Origin: an uncultured Pseudomonadaceae bacterium | GTDB taxonomy: Bacteria > Pseudomonadota > Gammaproteobacteria > Pseudomonadales > Pseudomonadaceae | Direction of reading: 5' to 3' | Length of the DNA stretch: 21,761 nt | Assembly: GCA_947630465.1 (NCBI GenBank) | Contig: CANRHT010000008.1 | Span: forward strand, 1 to 21,761 | Shown: positions 7,130 to 14,661 of the stretch, piece by piece | Position numbering within the stretch: the stretch's first letter is position 1 | Layout: every line of letters begins with the position of its first letter | Notes under the pieces: generated by a model | Database searches by the model: none | What the model was told of the DNA's origin: nothing | Seen by the model: only the letters and a program-made list of their open reading frames with translations | Position numbers and translations under genes: made by a program

Positions 7130-8413
7130 ATGCATTCACGTATTAAATATGTTGCCGCACTGCTGCTCGCGCTACAGAGTCTGCCGAGTGTTGCGGCCGA
7201 GCATGACAGTGTCAGTTTTATGCATTGGTGGGTATCTAAAGGTGAGCAAGCCAGTATCAATGTCCTTAAAAACAGGCTCACTCAGCAAGATATTGAGTGG
7301 GACGCGAAGGCCTACGCTGGTAGCGGTACCTCACGCTACGGTGATGTTTTGGTTAAGCGGGTTGCCACAGGTACACCGCCTACAGCGGCACAATTAGTTG
7401 GTTACGATATCCAAATGTGGGCCGAGCAAGGTGCTTTGCATTCACTGGATGACTTAGCCATCGCGGGCGAGTGGGATGAGGTTGTTCCCAACGATATCCA
7501 GTTGCTGTCCAAATACCAGGGGCACTGGATTGCTGCACCCATCAACGCACACTCGACGAATTGGCTCTGGGTTAATAACACACTGCTTGAGCAAATCGGT
7601 GGTCACGAACCTGATAACTGGAGCGAGCTGATTTATTTGCTGGATAAAGCCCAAGCGGCGGGGATTATTCCGCTGGCTATTGGCGGCGAAGCTTGGGAGC
7701 ACACGCTCCTGTTTGAATCTGTCGCAGCGGGTGTGGGCGGTGCTGAGTTTTATCGTCATGCGTTTATTGATCTTGATACCCATGCTTTAGACCCTGAACG
7801 GCTCCTGACTATTTTTCAACGCATGAGCAAACTGCGTACGTATATCGATCCCGAATTTGCCCAACGTTACTGGGATGAAGCCACCGATTTAGTGTACCAA
7901 GGTAAAGCCTTGTTGCAGGTGCAAGGCACTTGGGTGAATGGTGAATTTATAGCTCAAGATTTAACGGCCGGGGTTGATTACCAATGTTTTAACTTCCCAG
8001 ATACCCAAGGTATATTTTTATTCAACAGCGACCAATATGTTTTCTTTAAAGACAGTCAAACTGATAAACAGACACTGGATCGCTTTGTCACAACTTTAAT
8101 GGATACTGACTTTCAGCGTGACCTAAATCACCGTACGGGTGCTGCGCCTGCGCGTACCGATGTGCCCTTAACCAGCTTTAATGCCTGCGGCCAGCGCAGT
8201 ATTGCGCATATGCGCAGTAGCAATATGCGCCGCTCTTTAATGGGCTCAATCGCTATGGGTAATGCCAGCCCTCCCGATGCCAAAGAGGCGATTTATCAAG
8301 TGGTCAGCGAGCACTTCTATGGCCGTATCAGTAACGAGCAAGCCGTAGCGCAATTGCAAGCTGTTATCGCCACGGCTGCCGCTGCCAAACAGGCTATAGC
8401 GGCGGCAAATTAA
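7130..8413 (+). CDS. ABC-type sugar-binding periplasmic protein (family 1, GtsA-like), orphan
   Basis: A solute-binding protein of the carbohydrate ABC transporter family, 427 residues. The signal peptide is MHSRIKYVAALLLALQSLPS followed by VAA, with cleavage near residue 23. The mature start (SVSFMHWW with a GEQASINVLK helix) and the NAHSTNWLWVNN segment resemble glucose/mannose-binding GtsA proteins of Pseudomonas. There is no lipobox. TAAGG lies nine bases before the ATG and ptsP ends 17 bases upstream, so they may be cotranscribed. No permease or ATPase gene is in the window, so it either works with a transporter encoded elsewhere or has a sensing role. Ligand identity is uncertain. Its last 20 bases overlap the convergent NRDE gene. 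Confidence 0.85.
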   Translation: MHSRIKYVAALLLALQSLPSVAAEHDSVSFMHWWVSKGEQASINVLKNRLTQQDIEWDAKAYAGSGTSRYGDVLVKRVATGTPPTAAQLVGYDIQMWAEQGALHSLDDLAIAGEWDEVVPNDIQLLSKYQGHWIAAPINAHSTNWLWVNNTLLEQIGGHEPDNWSELIYLLDKAQAAGIIPLAIGGEAWEHTLLFESVAAGVGGAEFYRHAFIDLDTHALDPERLLTIFQRMSKLRTYIDPEFAQRYWDEATDLVYQGKALLQVQGTWVNGEFIAQDLTAGVDYQCFNFPDTQGIFLFNSDQYVFFKDSQTDKQTLDRFVTTLMDTDFQRDLNHRTGAAPARTDVPLTSFNACGQRSIAHMRSSNMRRSLMGSIAMGNASPPDAKEAIYQVVSEHFYGRISNEQAVAQLQAVIATAAAAKQAIAAAN

Positions 8414-9146
8414 GCTGAACTTGCGTGGAAGACTCACTATCCAATGCATAACTGCGCTCAGTCATCTGCACAGCGCCATCAGCAAACATACGCACTAACT
8501 GAGTCACCCGAGTGCCATACACTTCGCCGCGGATAAATATACTCGAGAGCATGCGCTCCATGGCCAAGCCAACACCGGTATCAGGTAACTGATCGTCATC
8601 AGCGCGTTGCTCGTCTTGCATCAAGGCCAATAACAGCTGATCGTCAGCCTGTAAATGCTGAGCAAAACGACTGCGTATGCGTACTAATTTTGGCCAAGGC
8701 GTATCTAAACTGCCATTACACAACGCGTAGATACCGGGACTTAAACGCACAGGGCGCGGCTGCCGAGAACTGACATACCACATCGTCTCTAGATCACCGA
8801 GGAGCAAATTAAAACCACTGTAGTGCTGCGCTGCGCTGCCAACCTGCCGCGCATAAGCCTCTGCACTGAGAGGCGTGGTTAAGTAATCACTGACGAGGGC
8901 GCCACGTGAGCGCATAGGCTTGGCTAAATTGTCACCTCGAATATTGGTCAGCGCGGCAAAACGGCGCTGCGCAGTGACACCCAGCCAAGTGCCACCGGCC
9001 TCTAAATCACGCCCAGCATAAATACTGGGCTGATCCGACCACTGCGCCAAAGCAGCACTGGGTCGTGCTTTAACTTCATCACGATTCGCCAGCAATAGCA
9101 GCGGTTGCGCGTTACCCGGCTGCCAAGAGAACACAACTAAACACAT
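8394..9146 (-). CDS. NRDE family protein (TANGO2 homologue)
   Basis: A 250-residue protein of the family named after its Asn-Arg-Asp-Glu motif, seen here at 21-24 (LLLANRDE). Other signs are the MCLVVF start with Cys2, GGTWLGV near 51-57, the ALTNIR segment, and YGTR in the C-terminal part. Human TANGO2 and some bacterial members have been linked to heme handling; bacterial function is poorly settled and Cys2 suggests an N-terminal-nucleophile-type fold. It is the last gene of a minus-strand run after the NfeD-like gene (29 bases apart), and it ends inside the coding sequence of the convergent sugar-binding protein. Confidence 0.85.
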   Translation of the reverse strand: MCLVVFSWQPGNAQPLLLLANRDEVKARPSAALAQWSDQPSIYAGRDLEAGGTWLGVTAQRRFAALTNIRGDNLAKPMRSRGALVSDYLTTPLSAEAYARQVGSAAQHYSGFNLLLGDLETMWYVSSRQPRPVRLSPGIYALCNGSLDTPWPKLVRIRSRFAQHLQADDQLLLALMQDEQRADDDQLPDTGVGLAMERMLSSIFIRGEVYGTRVTQLVRMFADGAVQMTERSYALDSESSTQVQLNLPPL

Positions 9147-9175
9147 AACTGATCCACTTCCACCTCAACTGCAGG

Positions 9176-9631
9176 TTAAACAGACGTCGCCGTGCTCACT
9201 GCAACTTGCAATACGGTACCATCCTGGCCAATCACTTTAACCCGCTGCCCAACAGCTGCATCGGGGCCACTCACTAACCAATAACTGTCACCCGCTTTGA
9301 TTTTGCCACGTCCACCAATGATTGCTTCGTGCACAACAAATTCGCTCCCGAGCAACTCGCTGCCGCGCCGATTTAAACGCGGAGCAACCGCAGGTAAAGT
9401 GCGCAAACGGCGCCACCATAACCAAGCTGTCGCCAATGACAACACCGCAAAACTGATAAACTGCCACGCCCAAGAGAGCTCGGGAAACACCAGCACCAAC
9501 AGCCCCACCAGCGCCGCCGCCGTACCAAACCATAAAAAATAGCCGGCGGTGCCAAACACTTCAATAATCAACAGTACTGCAGCAAAAGCCAGCCAATCCC
9601 ACACGGCTAAGTTTTGCAAATAGGTACTCAT
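9176..9631 (-). CDS. NfeD-like membrane protein (short form)
   Basis: A 151-residue membrane protein with hydrophobic helices at about 11-35, 37-50 and 54-72, then a soluble C-terminal OB-fold-like domain (about 90-148: [33 protein letters not shown]). This is the short NfeD type lacking the N-terminal protease domain. NfeD proteins pair with SPFH/stomatin proteins, and here its ATG overlaps the stop of the SPFH gene by four bases (ATGA), indicating translational coupling. E. coli YbbK/QmcA and YbbL-type pairs are analogous. Exact role in membrane quality control or microdomains is not settled. Confidence 0.88.
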   Translation of the reverse strand: MSTYLQNLAVWDWLAFAAVLLIIEVFGTAGYFLWFGTAAALVGLLVLVFPELSWAWQFISFAVLSLATAWLWWRRLRTLPAVAPRLNRRGSELLGSEFVVHEAIIGGRGKIKAGDSYWLVSGPDAAVGQRVKVIGQDGTVLQVAVSTATSV

Positions 9632-10548
9632 GCCTTTTTCCCATCAAACGAGGCTTTAACAATTTCACTGATACCACCAATGCTACCAATCAACTGACTG
9701 GCTTCCAGTGGCATCATAATGACTTTACTGTTATCCGCTGAGGCGATATTGCCGAGGGCATCGATATACTTTTGCGCGACAAAGTAATTCACCGCCTGCA
9801 CGCTACCGCTGCTGATCGCTTCTGACACCATGCGCGTGGCTTCAGCTTCAGCTTGAGCAGCACGCTCACGCGCTTGCGCTTCAAGAAAGGCCGCTTCGCG
9901 CTTACCTTCTGCCTTCAGGATTTGCGATTGTTTTTCACCTTCGGCGGTTAAAATATCAGCCTGACGACGGCCTTCAGCTTCTAAAATAGAGGCGCGCTTA
10001 AGTCGTTCAGCCTTCATCTGACTGGCCATGGCCGCGACAAGATCCGCTGGCGGGGTGATATCTTTAATTTCAATACGGGTAACTTTTACCCCCCAAGGCG
10101 CAGTGGCTTGGTCAACGGTATGCAACAAACGCTCGTTAATCACATCGCGCTGGCTGAGCATCTGATCCAACTCCATCGAACCCAATACGGTACGGATATT
10201 GGTAATCACCAAGTTTAAAATCGCATACTCTAAATCACTGACTTCATAAGCGGCTTGGGCGGTGTTAACCACTTGAAAAAAGCACACCGCATCAATGCGC
10301 ACAATGGCATTATCGGCACTGATCGCTTCTTGTGCGGGGATATCTAAGACACGCTCCATCACGCTGATTTTGCGTCCTACGGTATCCATAATCGGCACAA
10401 TAATATTTAAACCCGGTTTTAGCGTGCCGGTATAACGACCAAAACGCTCGACCGTCCATTCATACCCTTGCGGCACCACCTTAAAGCCCATAAAGACGAT
10501 GGCGGCAATTAAGCCAACAAATAAAAACAAGACTAAACCAATATCCAT
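9628..10548 (-). CDS. qmcA: SPFH/stomatin-family membrane protein (QmcA-like)
   Basis: A 306-residue slipin/stomatin protein. One N-terminal membrane helix (about 3-22) is followed by the SPFH domain ([22 protein letters not shown], about 26-47, through [11 protein letters not shown] near 175), then a long Ala/Glu/Lys-rich coiled coil (about 180-245) and a short hydrophobic tail. Such proteins form ring-like membrane assemblies linked to quality control with FtsH-type proteases. GGAG lies five bases upstream of the ATG. It is coupled to the NfeD-like gene. A consensus -10 (TATAAT, minus strand) lies 37 bases before the start. Confidence 0.92.
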   Translation of the reverse strand: MDIGLVLFLFVGLIAAIVFMGFKVVPQGYEWTVERFGRYTGTLKPGLNIIVPIMDTVGRKISVMERVLDIPAQEAISADNAIVRIDAVCFFQVVNTAQAAYEVSDLEYAILNLVITNIRTVLGSMELDQMLSQRDVINERLLHTVDQATAPWGVKVTRIEIKDITPPADLVAAMASQMKAERLKRASILEAEGRRQADILTAEGEKQSQILKAEGKREAAFLEAQARERAAQAEAEATRMVSEAISSGSVQAVNYFVAQKYIDALGNIASADNSKVIMMPLEASQLIGSIGGISEIVKASFDGKKA

Positions 10549-10584
10549 ACATACTCCGTGACGACAAGAAGGTTGAACGCTCGA

Positions 10585-10590
10585 TTATAG
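10585..10590 (-). promoter_or_regulatory. Predicted -10 box upstream of qmcA-like gene
   Basis: The minus strand reads TATAAT here, in the 66-base gap between the ATPase stop and the qmcA-like start. The base run at the -35 distance (CTATTG) is weak, so the promoter call rests mainly on the perfect -10 and its position. Confidence 0.35.
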
Positions 10591-10614
10591 GGCTAAGATC
10601 CGCCGCAATAGCAG

Positions 10615-12402
10615 CTATTTTTGCTGACTTTGCGGCGTCACACGTAAAATCTCTTCAATGGTACTCAGCCCTGCAGCCACCTTCTGCGCGCCGGATAAAC
10701 GCAAACTGCGCATCCCGTCGCGATACGCTTGGTTTTTTAATGCCACCAAGTCGGTATCCGCCATAATCAGCGGCTTGATGGCATCATTGAGTTGCATAAT
10801 CTCATAGACTCCTGCACGGCCACGGTAACCTGTCTCGCGACACTCAATACACCCCACGGCCTGCTGCGCACTTTTAGGTAAAGGCGCACTCCACGGATAG
10901 GTCAGCGCATTCCAGTCTTCGGCACTGATTGCCACCGGCGCTTTACAATGCGGACACAAGGTACGCACCAAACGCTGCGCCATGACGCCCAATAACGTTG
11001 CCTTAAGTAAGTAATAAGGCACACCCAGTTCAAGCAAACGCGTAATAGCGCTGGGCGCATCATTGGTGTGCAAGGTTGACAGTACTAAGTGTCCGGTTAA
11101 AGCCGCTTGAATGGCCATTTCTGCGGTTTCTAAGTCGCGAATTTCGCCGATCATGATGATATCGGGATCTTGCCGCATCAAAGCGCGGATGCCGCTGGCA
11201 AAATTCAAATCAATATTGTGCTGCACTTGCATCTGATTAAAAGACGACTCAATCATCTCAATAGGATCTTCGATGGTGCAGACATTCACCTCTTCCGTCG
11301 CCAGTTGTTTCAAGGTGGTGTAGAGCGTGGTAGTTTTGCCTGATCCGGTCGGGCCGGTCACCAAAATAATGCCATTGGGCTGGCACGTCATACTGCGCCA
11401 GCGCTGCAGGTCTTCAGCGGAAAAACCCAGCTGATCAAAGCCTTTCAGCAGCACTTCAGGATCAAAAATACGCATCACCAACTTTTCACCAAAGGCGGTG
11501 GGCATGGTGGATAAGCGCAGTTCCACTTCATTGCCAGCGGGCGTTTTAGTTTTGACCCGACCGTCTTGCGGCTTACGCTTTTCCGCAACGTTCATGCGCC
11601 CCAAAGACTTTAAGCGGCTGACCACCGCCATAGTGACCTGCGCTGGAAACTGATAAACAGTGTGCAAAACACCGTCAATACGAAAACGTACCGAGCCTTG
11701 TTCGCGCCGCGGCTCAATATGAATATCACTGGCGCGCTGCTGAAAGGCGTACTGAAACAACCAGTCAACAATATTAACGATATGCGCGTCGTTGGCATCG
11801 GGCTCTTGATCGCTAGCACCTAGGTTAAGCAGTTGCTCAAAATTGCCCACACCACTGATAAATTGATCACCGGCAGTAGCGCCCGATACCGAGCGTGCCA
11901 GTCGGTAAAACTCAGTGGTAAAACGCTGAATATCAGCAGGGTTGGCCACCACACGCTTAATCGGACGACGCAGCACATGGGCTAAATTAGCTTCCCAGCC
12001 ATGCATAAACGGCTGCGCACTGGCAATGGTGACGCAGGTGCTATCGGTAGCGACCGCAACAATTTTATGACGCTGAGCAAACGCATAAGACATCAAAGGT
12101 GTCACCGCCGCCACATCAATTTTTAGCGGGTCAATGCGCAAATACGGCTGCTGTGCCCACTCCGCCAACCATAGAGTCAGCGTTTCTAAATCCAACTTGC
12201 GCCCAGCGCGGGTAAGATCGTTCAACTGTTGGTTGGCGATGTACTCCAAAGGATGCAGATGTACCGTCGCTGCATCACCGCGGCGGGCGGCAAGACAGTT
12301 TTCCGCCATATCCTGATCAATACGCCCCTGCTTAACCAGTTCGGTTAGGACGTCGTTGAGATCTAATAAACGTTCAGGCGTATGCATCGAGGCCGACGGC
12401 AT
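10615..12402 (-). CDS. GspE/PilB-family secretion ATPase (orphan)
   Basis: A type II secretion/type IV pilus-class hexameric ATPase of 595 residues. The N-terminal half (about 50-170) resembles the MshEN/T2SSE_N region. The ATPase core begins near 205 and shows the Walker A GPTGSGKTT (350-358), Asp box CTIEDPIE (375-382), Walker B region DPDIIMIGEIRD (412-423), His box TGHLVLSTLHTNDA (436-449) and a zinc site with Cys483, Cys486, Cys518 and Cys521. AGGGA six bases upstream supports the ATG at 12402. No pilin, inner-membrane platform or secretin gene is nearby, as at the equivalent P. aeruginosa locus from memory. It may serve an assembly system encoded elsewhere. Confidence 0.92.
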   Translation of the reverse strand: MPSASMHTPERLLDLNDVLTELVKQGRIDQDMAENCLAARRGDAATVHLHPLEYIANQQLNDLTRAGRKLDLETLTLWLAEWAQQPYLRIDPLKIDVAAVTPLMSYAFAQRHKIVAVATDSTCVTIASAQPFMHGWEANLAHVLRRPIKRVVANPADIQRFTTEFYRLARSVSGATAGDQFISGVGNFEQLLNLGASDQEPDANDAHIVNIVDWLFQYAFQQRASDIHIEPRREQGSVRFRIDGVLHTVYQFPAQVTMAVVSRLKSLGRMNVAEKRKPQDGRVKTKTPAGNEVELRLSTMPTAFGEKLVMRIFDPEVLLKGFDQLGFSAEDLQRWRSMTCQPNGIILVTGPTGSGKTTTLYTTLKQLATEEVNVCTIEDPIEMIESSFNQMQVQHNIDLNFASGIRALMRQDPDIIMIGEIRDLETAEMAIQAALTGHLVLSTLHTNDAPSAITRLLELGVPYYLLKATLLGVMAQRLVRTLCPHCKAPVAISAEDWNALTYPWSAPLPKSAQQAVGCIECRETGYRGRAGVYEIMQLNDAIKPLIMADTDLVALKNQAYRDGMRSLRLSGAQKVAAGLSTIEEILRVTPQSQQK

Positions 12403-12426
12403 AAAATATCCCTGTGTAATCGCTCA

Positions 12427-12461
12427 ATAAAACAGGCATACCGAGCAGCTCAGCATGCCCG
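12427..12461 (-). terminator. Terminator after the CYTH-CHAD gene
   Basis: On the minus strand an imperfect stem (about 14 pairs including G-U, bases 12433-12461, small loop near 12447) is followed by TTTTATT (complement of 12426-12432). It starts 15 bases after the CYTH-CHAD stop and precedes the ATPase ribosome site, so the two genes may be separate units or only partly coupled. Confidence 0.55.
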
Positions 12462-12476
12462 ATATAAAACCACCGT

Positions 12477-13841
12477 TTAACGCATCAATTGCTTCCACGC
12501 AGTGAGGGTCAAAATTGTGCCCAACTGCTCGCGGCGCAGCACTAAAGCTTCAGCATCTAACGGCTGTAAAGCAATGGCATGCAACTCACGCAAACTACCA
12601 AATAAACGATCACTGTCAACCAGTTCGGTTATCTGGCGGGCGGCCTGCAACCAAGTTAACAAGCGCTCAATACGCGGTGCTTGCTCGGCTAAGTCTTCGG
12701 GTTGACGCATATAGCGATGCACTTGCAAGCCTTGTGCTTCATCTTGCAAAAACTGCAGTAACCAATTTTGTAGTGTGGCTGCACCTTGTCGAGCACCACG
12801 CGGCGTACGCTTGGTCTGCCAAGCTTTATCTTGCAGCCACAGTGCCAGCGCCAAGGACAACTGCCCCCAACGCGTCTCGGTTAACTCTGCAGCAAACTGC
12901 ACCGGCATCGCCGTACGCGCATCTTGATCATCGGTGGCTGTTAAAATAGGTGCACGCCATGCATCAATTAAAACATCCAACTGCGCGCGTAAAGCATTGC
13001 TTGAGGTACGTGGCGCCGATTGACCCAAACTGGCCAATAAAGCGCGCAGACTGACCAACTGCTGCAGCCACTGCTCTAATAATTTCCAATGCCCATTAAA
13101 GCGGTACTGTTCGGCCAAACGCTGACTGTTACCCAGCAACTGCCACGCAATGGCGGCAAAAGCGTCATCCAGCGGCATCTCTGCGCTTAACTCAGCGGGC
13201 GTGGCATGTACGCTGTAGCTGTTGGCATCAAATAAACGGTAGCCACGCTCAGCTTTACTGATATCACAAGGCATTAAAGCAACATCCGCTGACAACTCCA
13301 GCGCCAGCTCCAGCAATGCCGCAGGGTCACCCGCGCGCAACTCTAACTCAACTTCGCAAATCTCTTCTTGCTGCTGGTCGGCAATCACTAAGCCTTGATC
13401 CAGCGCCACCTCAACCACTGTTTCAACGCCAGCACGTAACCAACTCAGCTGCGCAAACTGACGCTTAAAGTCGGTACTAAATACAACTTTTAATTGCTGT
13501 TTATCTAAGCTGTGCAAACTCTCGGGCCAGCAGCTGTCATCCAAGTGTTCGAGCTGTAATGCATCACTGTCTAAGTACCAATCCCACTCATTACGCTCGG
13601 ATAATCCGGCGACACTGGCACCTTTACTCTTTAACGTTTGGATCAATTGCTCGCCATCACGACGAATTCGCAGCGCCACTTGGCTATTTGCTAGGGCAAA
13701 ATCAGTTGTATCGTAATACCGATTCAGGAGCTCACGGGTCTGCCACTCGCCTACACCACGCGCCGCTAAACTGGCGTGTTCACGCAGCATAGGGAGGTTT
13801 TCGGGACTGATGCGTAGCTTTATTTCGGTTTCTTTAGCCAT
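12477..13841 (-). CDS. CYTH and CHAD domain protein (inorganic triphosphatase YgiF-like)
   Basis: A 454-residue protein with an N-terminal CYTH tunnel domain (about 1-200) and a C-terminal helical CHAD-type region (about 225-454). The CYTH signature ExExK is at the very N-terminus (Glu4, Glu6, Lys8 in KETEIKLRI), followed by basic and acidic strands such as ALRIRRDGEQLIQTLKSKG, VEVALDQG and CEVELEL. Family members such as E. coli YgiF hydrolyse inorganic triphosphate with divalent metal. The C-terminal half lacks the usual CHAD basic motif of the VHxxRVxxRRLR type, so polyphosphate binding by this half is uncertain. It is divergent from the DUF47/PiT phosphate genes, which fits a polyphosphate or phosphate connection. 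Confidence 0.88.
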   Translation of the reverse strand: MAKETEIKLRISPENLPMLREHASLAARGVGEWQTRELLNRYYDTTDFALANSQVALRIRRDGEQLIQTLKSKGASVAGLSERNEWDWYLDSDALQLEHLDDSCWPESLHSLDKQQLKVVFSTDFKRQFAQLSWLRAGVETVVEVALDQGLVIADQQQEEICEVELELRAGDPAALLELALELSADVALMPCDISKAERGYRLFDANSYSVHATPAELSAEMPLDDAFAAIAWQLLGNSQRLAEQYRFNGHWKLLEQWLQQLVSLRALLASLGQSAPRTSSNALRAQLDVLIDAWRAPILTATDDQDARTAMPVQFAAELTETRWGQLSLALALWLQDKAWQTKRTPRGARQGAATLQNWLLQFLQDEAQGLQVHRYMRQPEDLAEQAPRIERLLTWLQAARQITELVDSDRLFGSLRELHAIALQPLDAEALVLRREQLGTILTLTAWKQLMR

Positions 13842-13881
13842 GTTATTCTCAATTCAAATTGTTGCTTGTGTATCGTCATGC

Positions 13882-13923
13882 TGGTCGAACCCTATGACAG
13901 CACCGTATAATCTAGCCTGTCAT
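13882..13923 (+). promoter_or_regulatory. Predicted promoter of the DUF47-PiT operon with flanking inverted repeat
   Basis: A perfect TATAAT (13906-13911) lies 35 bases before the DUF47 ATG; the -35 (TGGTCG, 13882-13887) is weak with 18-base spacing. ATGACAG (13894-13900) and its complement CTGTCAT (13917-13923) sit symmetrically around the -10. CTGTCAT is also the half-site of a Pho box, but no second direct repeat at 11 bases is present, so PhoB control is not supported. Confidence 0.45.
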
Positions 13924-13946
13924 TATTAATCGAGCGCAGCTCTCTT

Positions 13947-14624
13947 ATGTCGATAAACCCGTTTGTTAGTTTGTTTGGTCGCTCACCCATTGGGCCAATG
14001 CAACAGCACATCGCCAAAGCACATGAGTGTGCATCAAATTTGGTGCCTTTTTTCCAAGCCATCATCGCGCAAGATTGGACGCGTGTTGAAGAGGTCCAAC
14101 AAGAGATGTCTCGGCTGGAAAAAGAAGCCGATAAACTCAAGCGCAATGTGCGTATTCACTTACCTAAAAGTCTATTTTTGCCTGTACCACGTTCAGATTT
14201 ACTTGAGCTGCTCAGTGTACAGGACAAAGTTGCCAATCGCGCAAAAGACATTGCTGGGCTGATGCTGGGCCGGCAGATGATTATTCCTCAACCGCTACAG
14301 CCGATGATTCTGGCTTTTGTGCAACGCGTCGTTGATGCCAGTGAACAAGCACTGACCGCAATGAACGAGTTGGATGAAATCTTGGAAACAGGTTTTGGCA
14401 ACCGTGAGGTCAATCGCGTCACTGCAATGATTGAAGTGCTTGAAGATATTGAGCACGATACCGACCGCATGCAAATTGAAGTGCGTCGTACCTTATTTAA
14501 GCTAGAGAAAGACATGCCGCCTGTGGATGTCATGTTCCTCTACACCATCATCGAATGGATTGGTGATGTTGCTGATCGCGCTGAGCGCATCGGTAACCGA
14601 CTGGAACAATTGCTTGCGCGCTAA
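13947..14624 (+). CDS. DUF47 / PhoU-like phosphate transport accessory protein (TIGR00153 family)
   Basis: A 225-residue, all-helical cytoplasmic protein related to PhoU. It begins SINPFVSLFGRSPIGPMQQH and carries the family's repeated acidic/basic helices (EEVQQEMSRLEKEADKLKRN near 50-69; EDIEHDTDRMQIEVRRTLFK near 167-186; IIEWIGDVADRAERIGNRLE near the end). PhoU-like proteins bind metal through such E/DxxxD motifs. DUF47 genes typically precede PiT phosphate transporters and are thought to modulate them; here the PiT gene starts 37 bases downstream. The ATG at 13947 has only a weak ribosome site. Confidence 0.92.
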   Translation: MSINPFVSLFGRSPIGPMQQHIAKAHECASNLVPFFQAIIAQDWTRVEEVQQEMSRLEKEADKLKRNVRIHLPKSLFLPVPRSDLLELLSVQDKVANRAKDIAGLMLGRQMIIPQPLQPMILAFVQRVVDASEQALTAMNELDEILETGFGNREVNRVTAMIEVLEDIEHDTDRMQIEVRRTLFKLEKDMPPVDVMFLYTIIEWIGDVADRAERIGNRLEQLLAR

Positions 14625-14636
14625 TCATTAGCGCGC
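14616..14636. repeat. 21-base perfect palindrome over the DUF47 stop codon
   Basis: GCGCGCTAAT and its exact complement ATTAGCGCGC are separated by one base. The palindrome includes the last codons and the TAA of the DUF47 gene and lies 25 bases before the PiT start. In RNA it would give a GC-rich 6-bp stem with a nine-base loop. It could stabilise the 3' end or tune expression of the downstream gene; no U-tract follows directly. Confidence 0.6.
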
Positions 14637-14661
14637 CCCACCTGGAACAAGCGGATTTTTT

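Noticed and set aside
12515..12949. A plus-strand ORF of 144 codons antisense to the CYTH-CHAD gene
   Set aside because: It is a shadow of a well-supported gene on the other strand, with no ribosome site and no recognisable domain.
13894..13923. Pho box upstream of the DUF47-PiT operon
   Set aside because: CTGTCAT occurs twice but in inverted orientation, and neither copy has a second direct repeat at the 11-base distance a Pho box needs.
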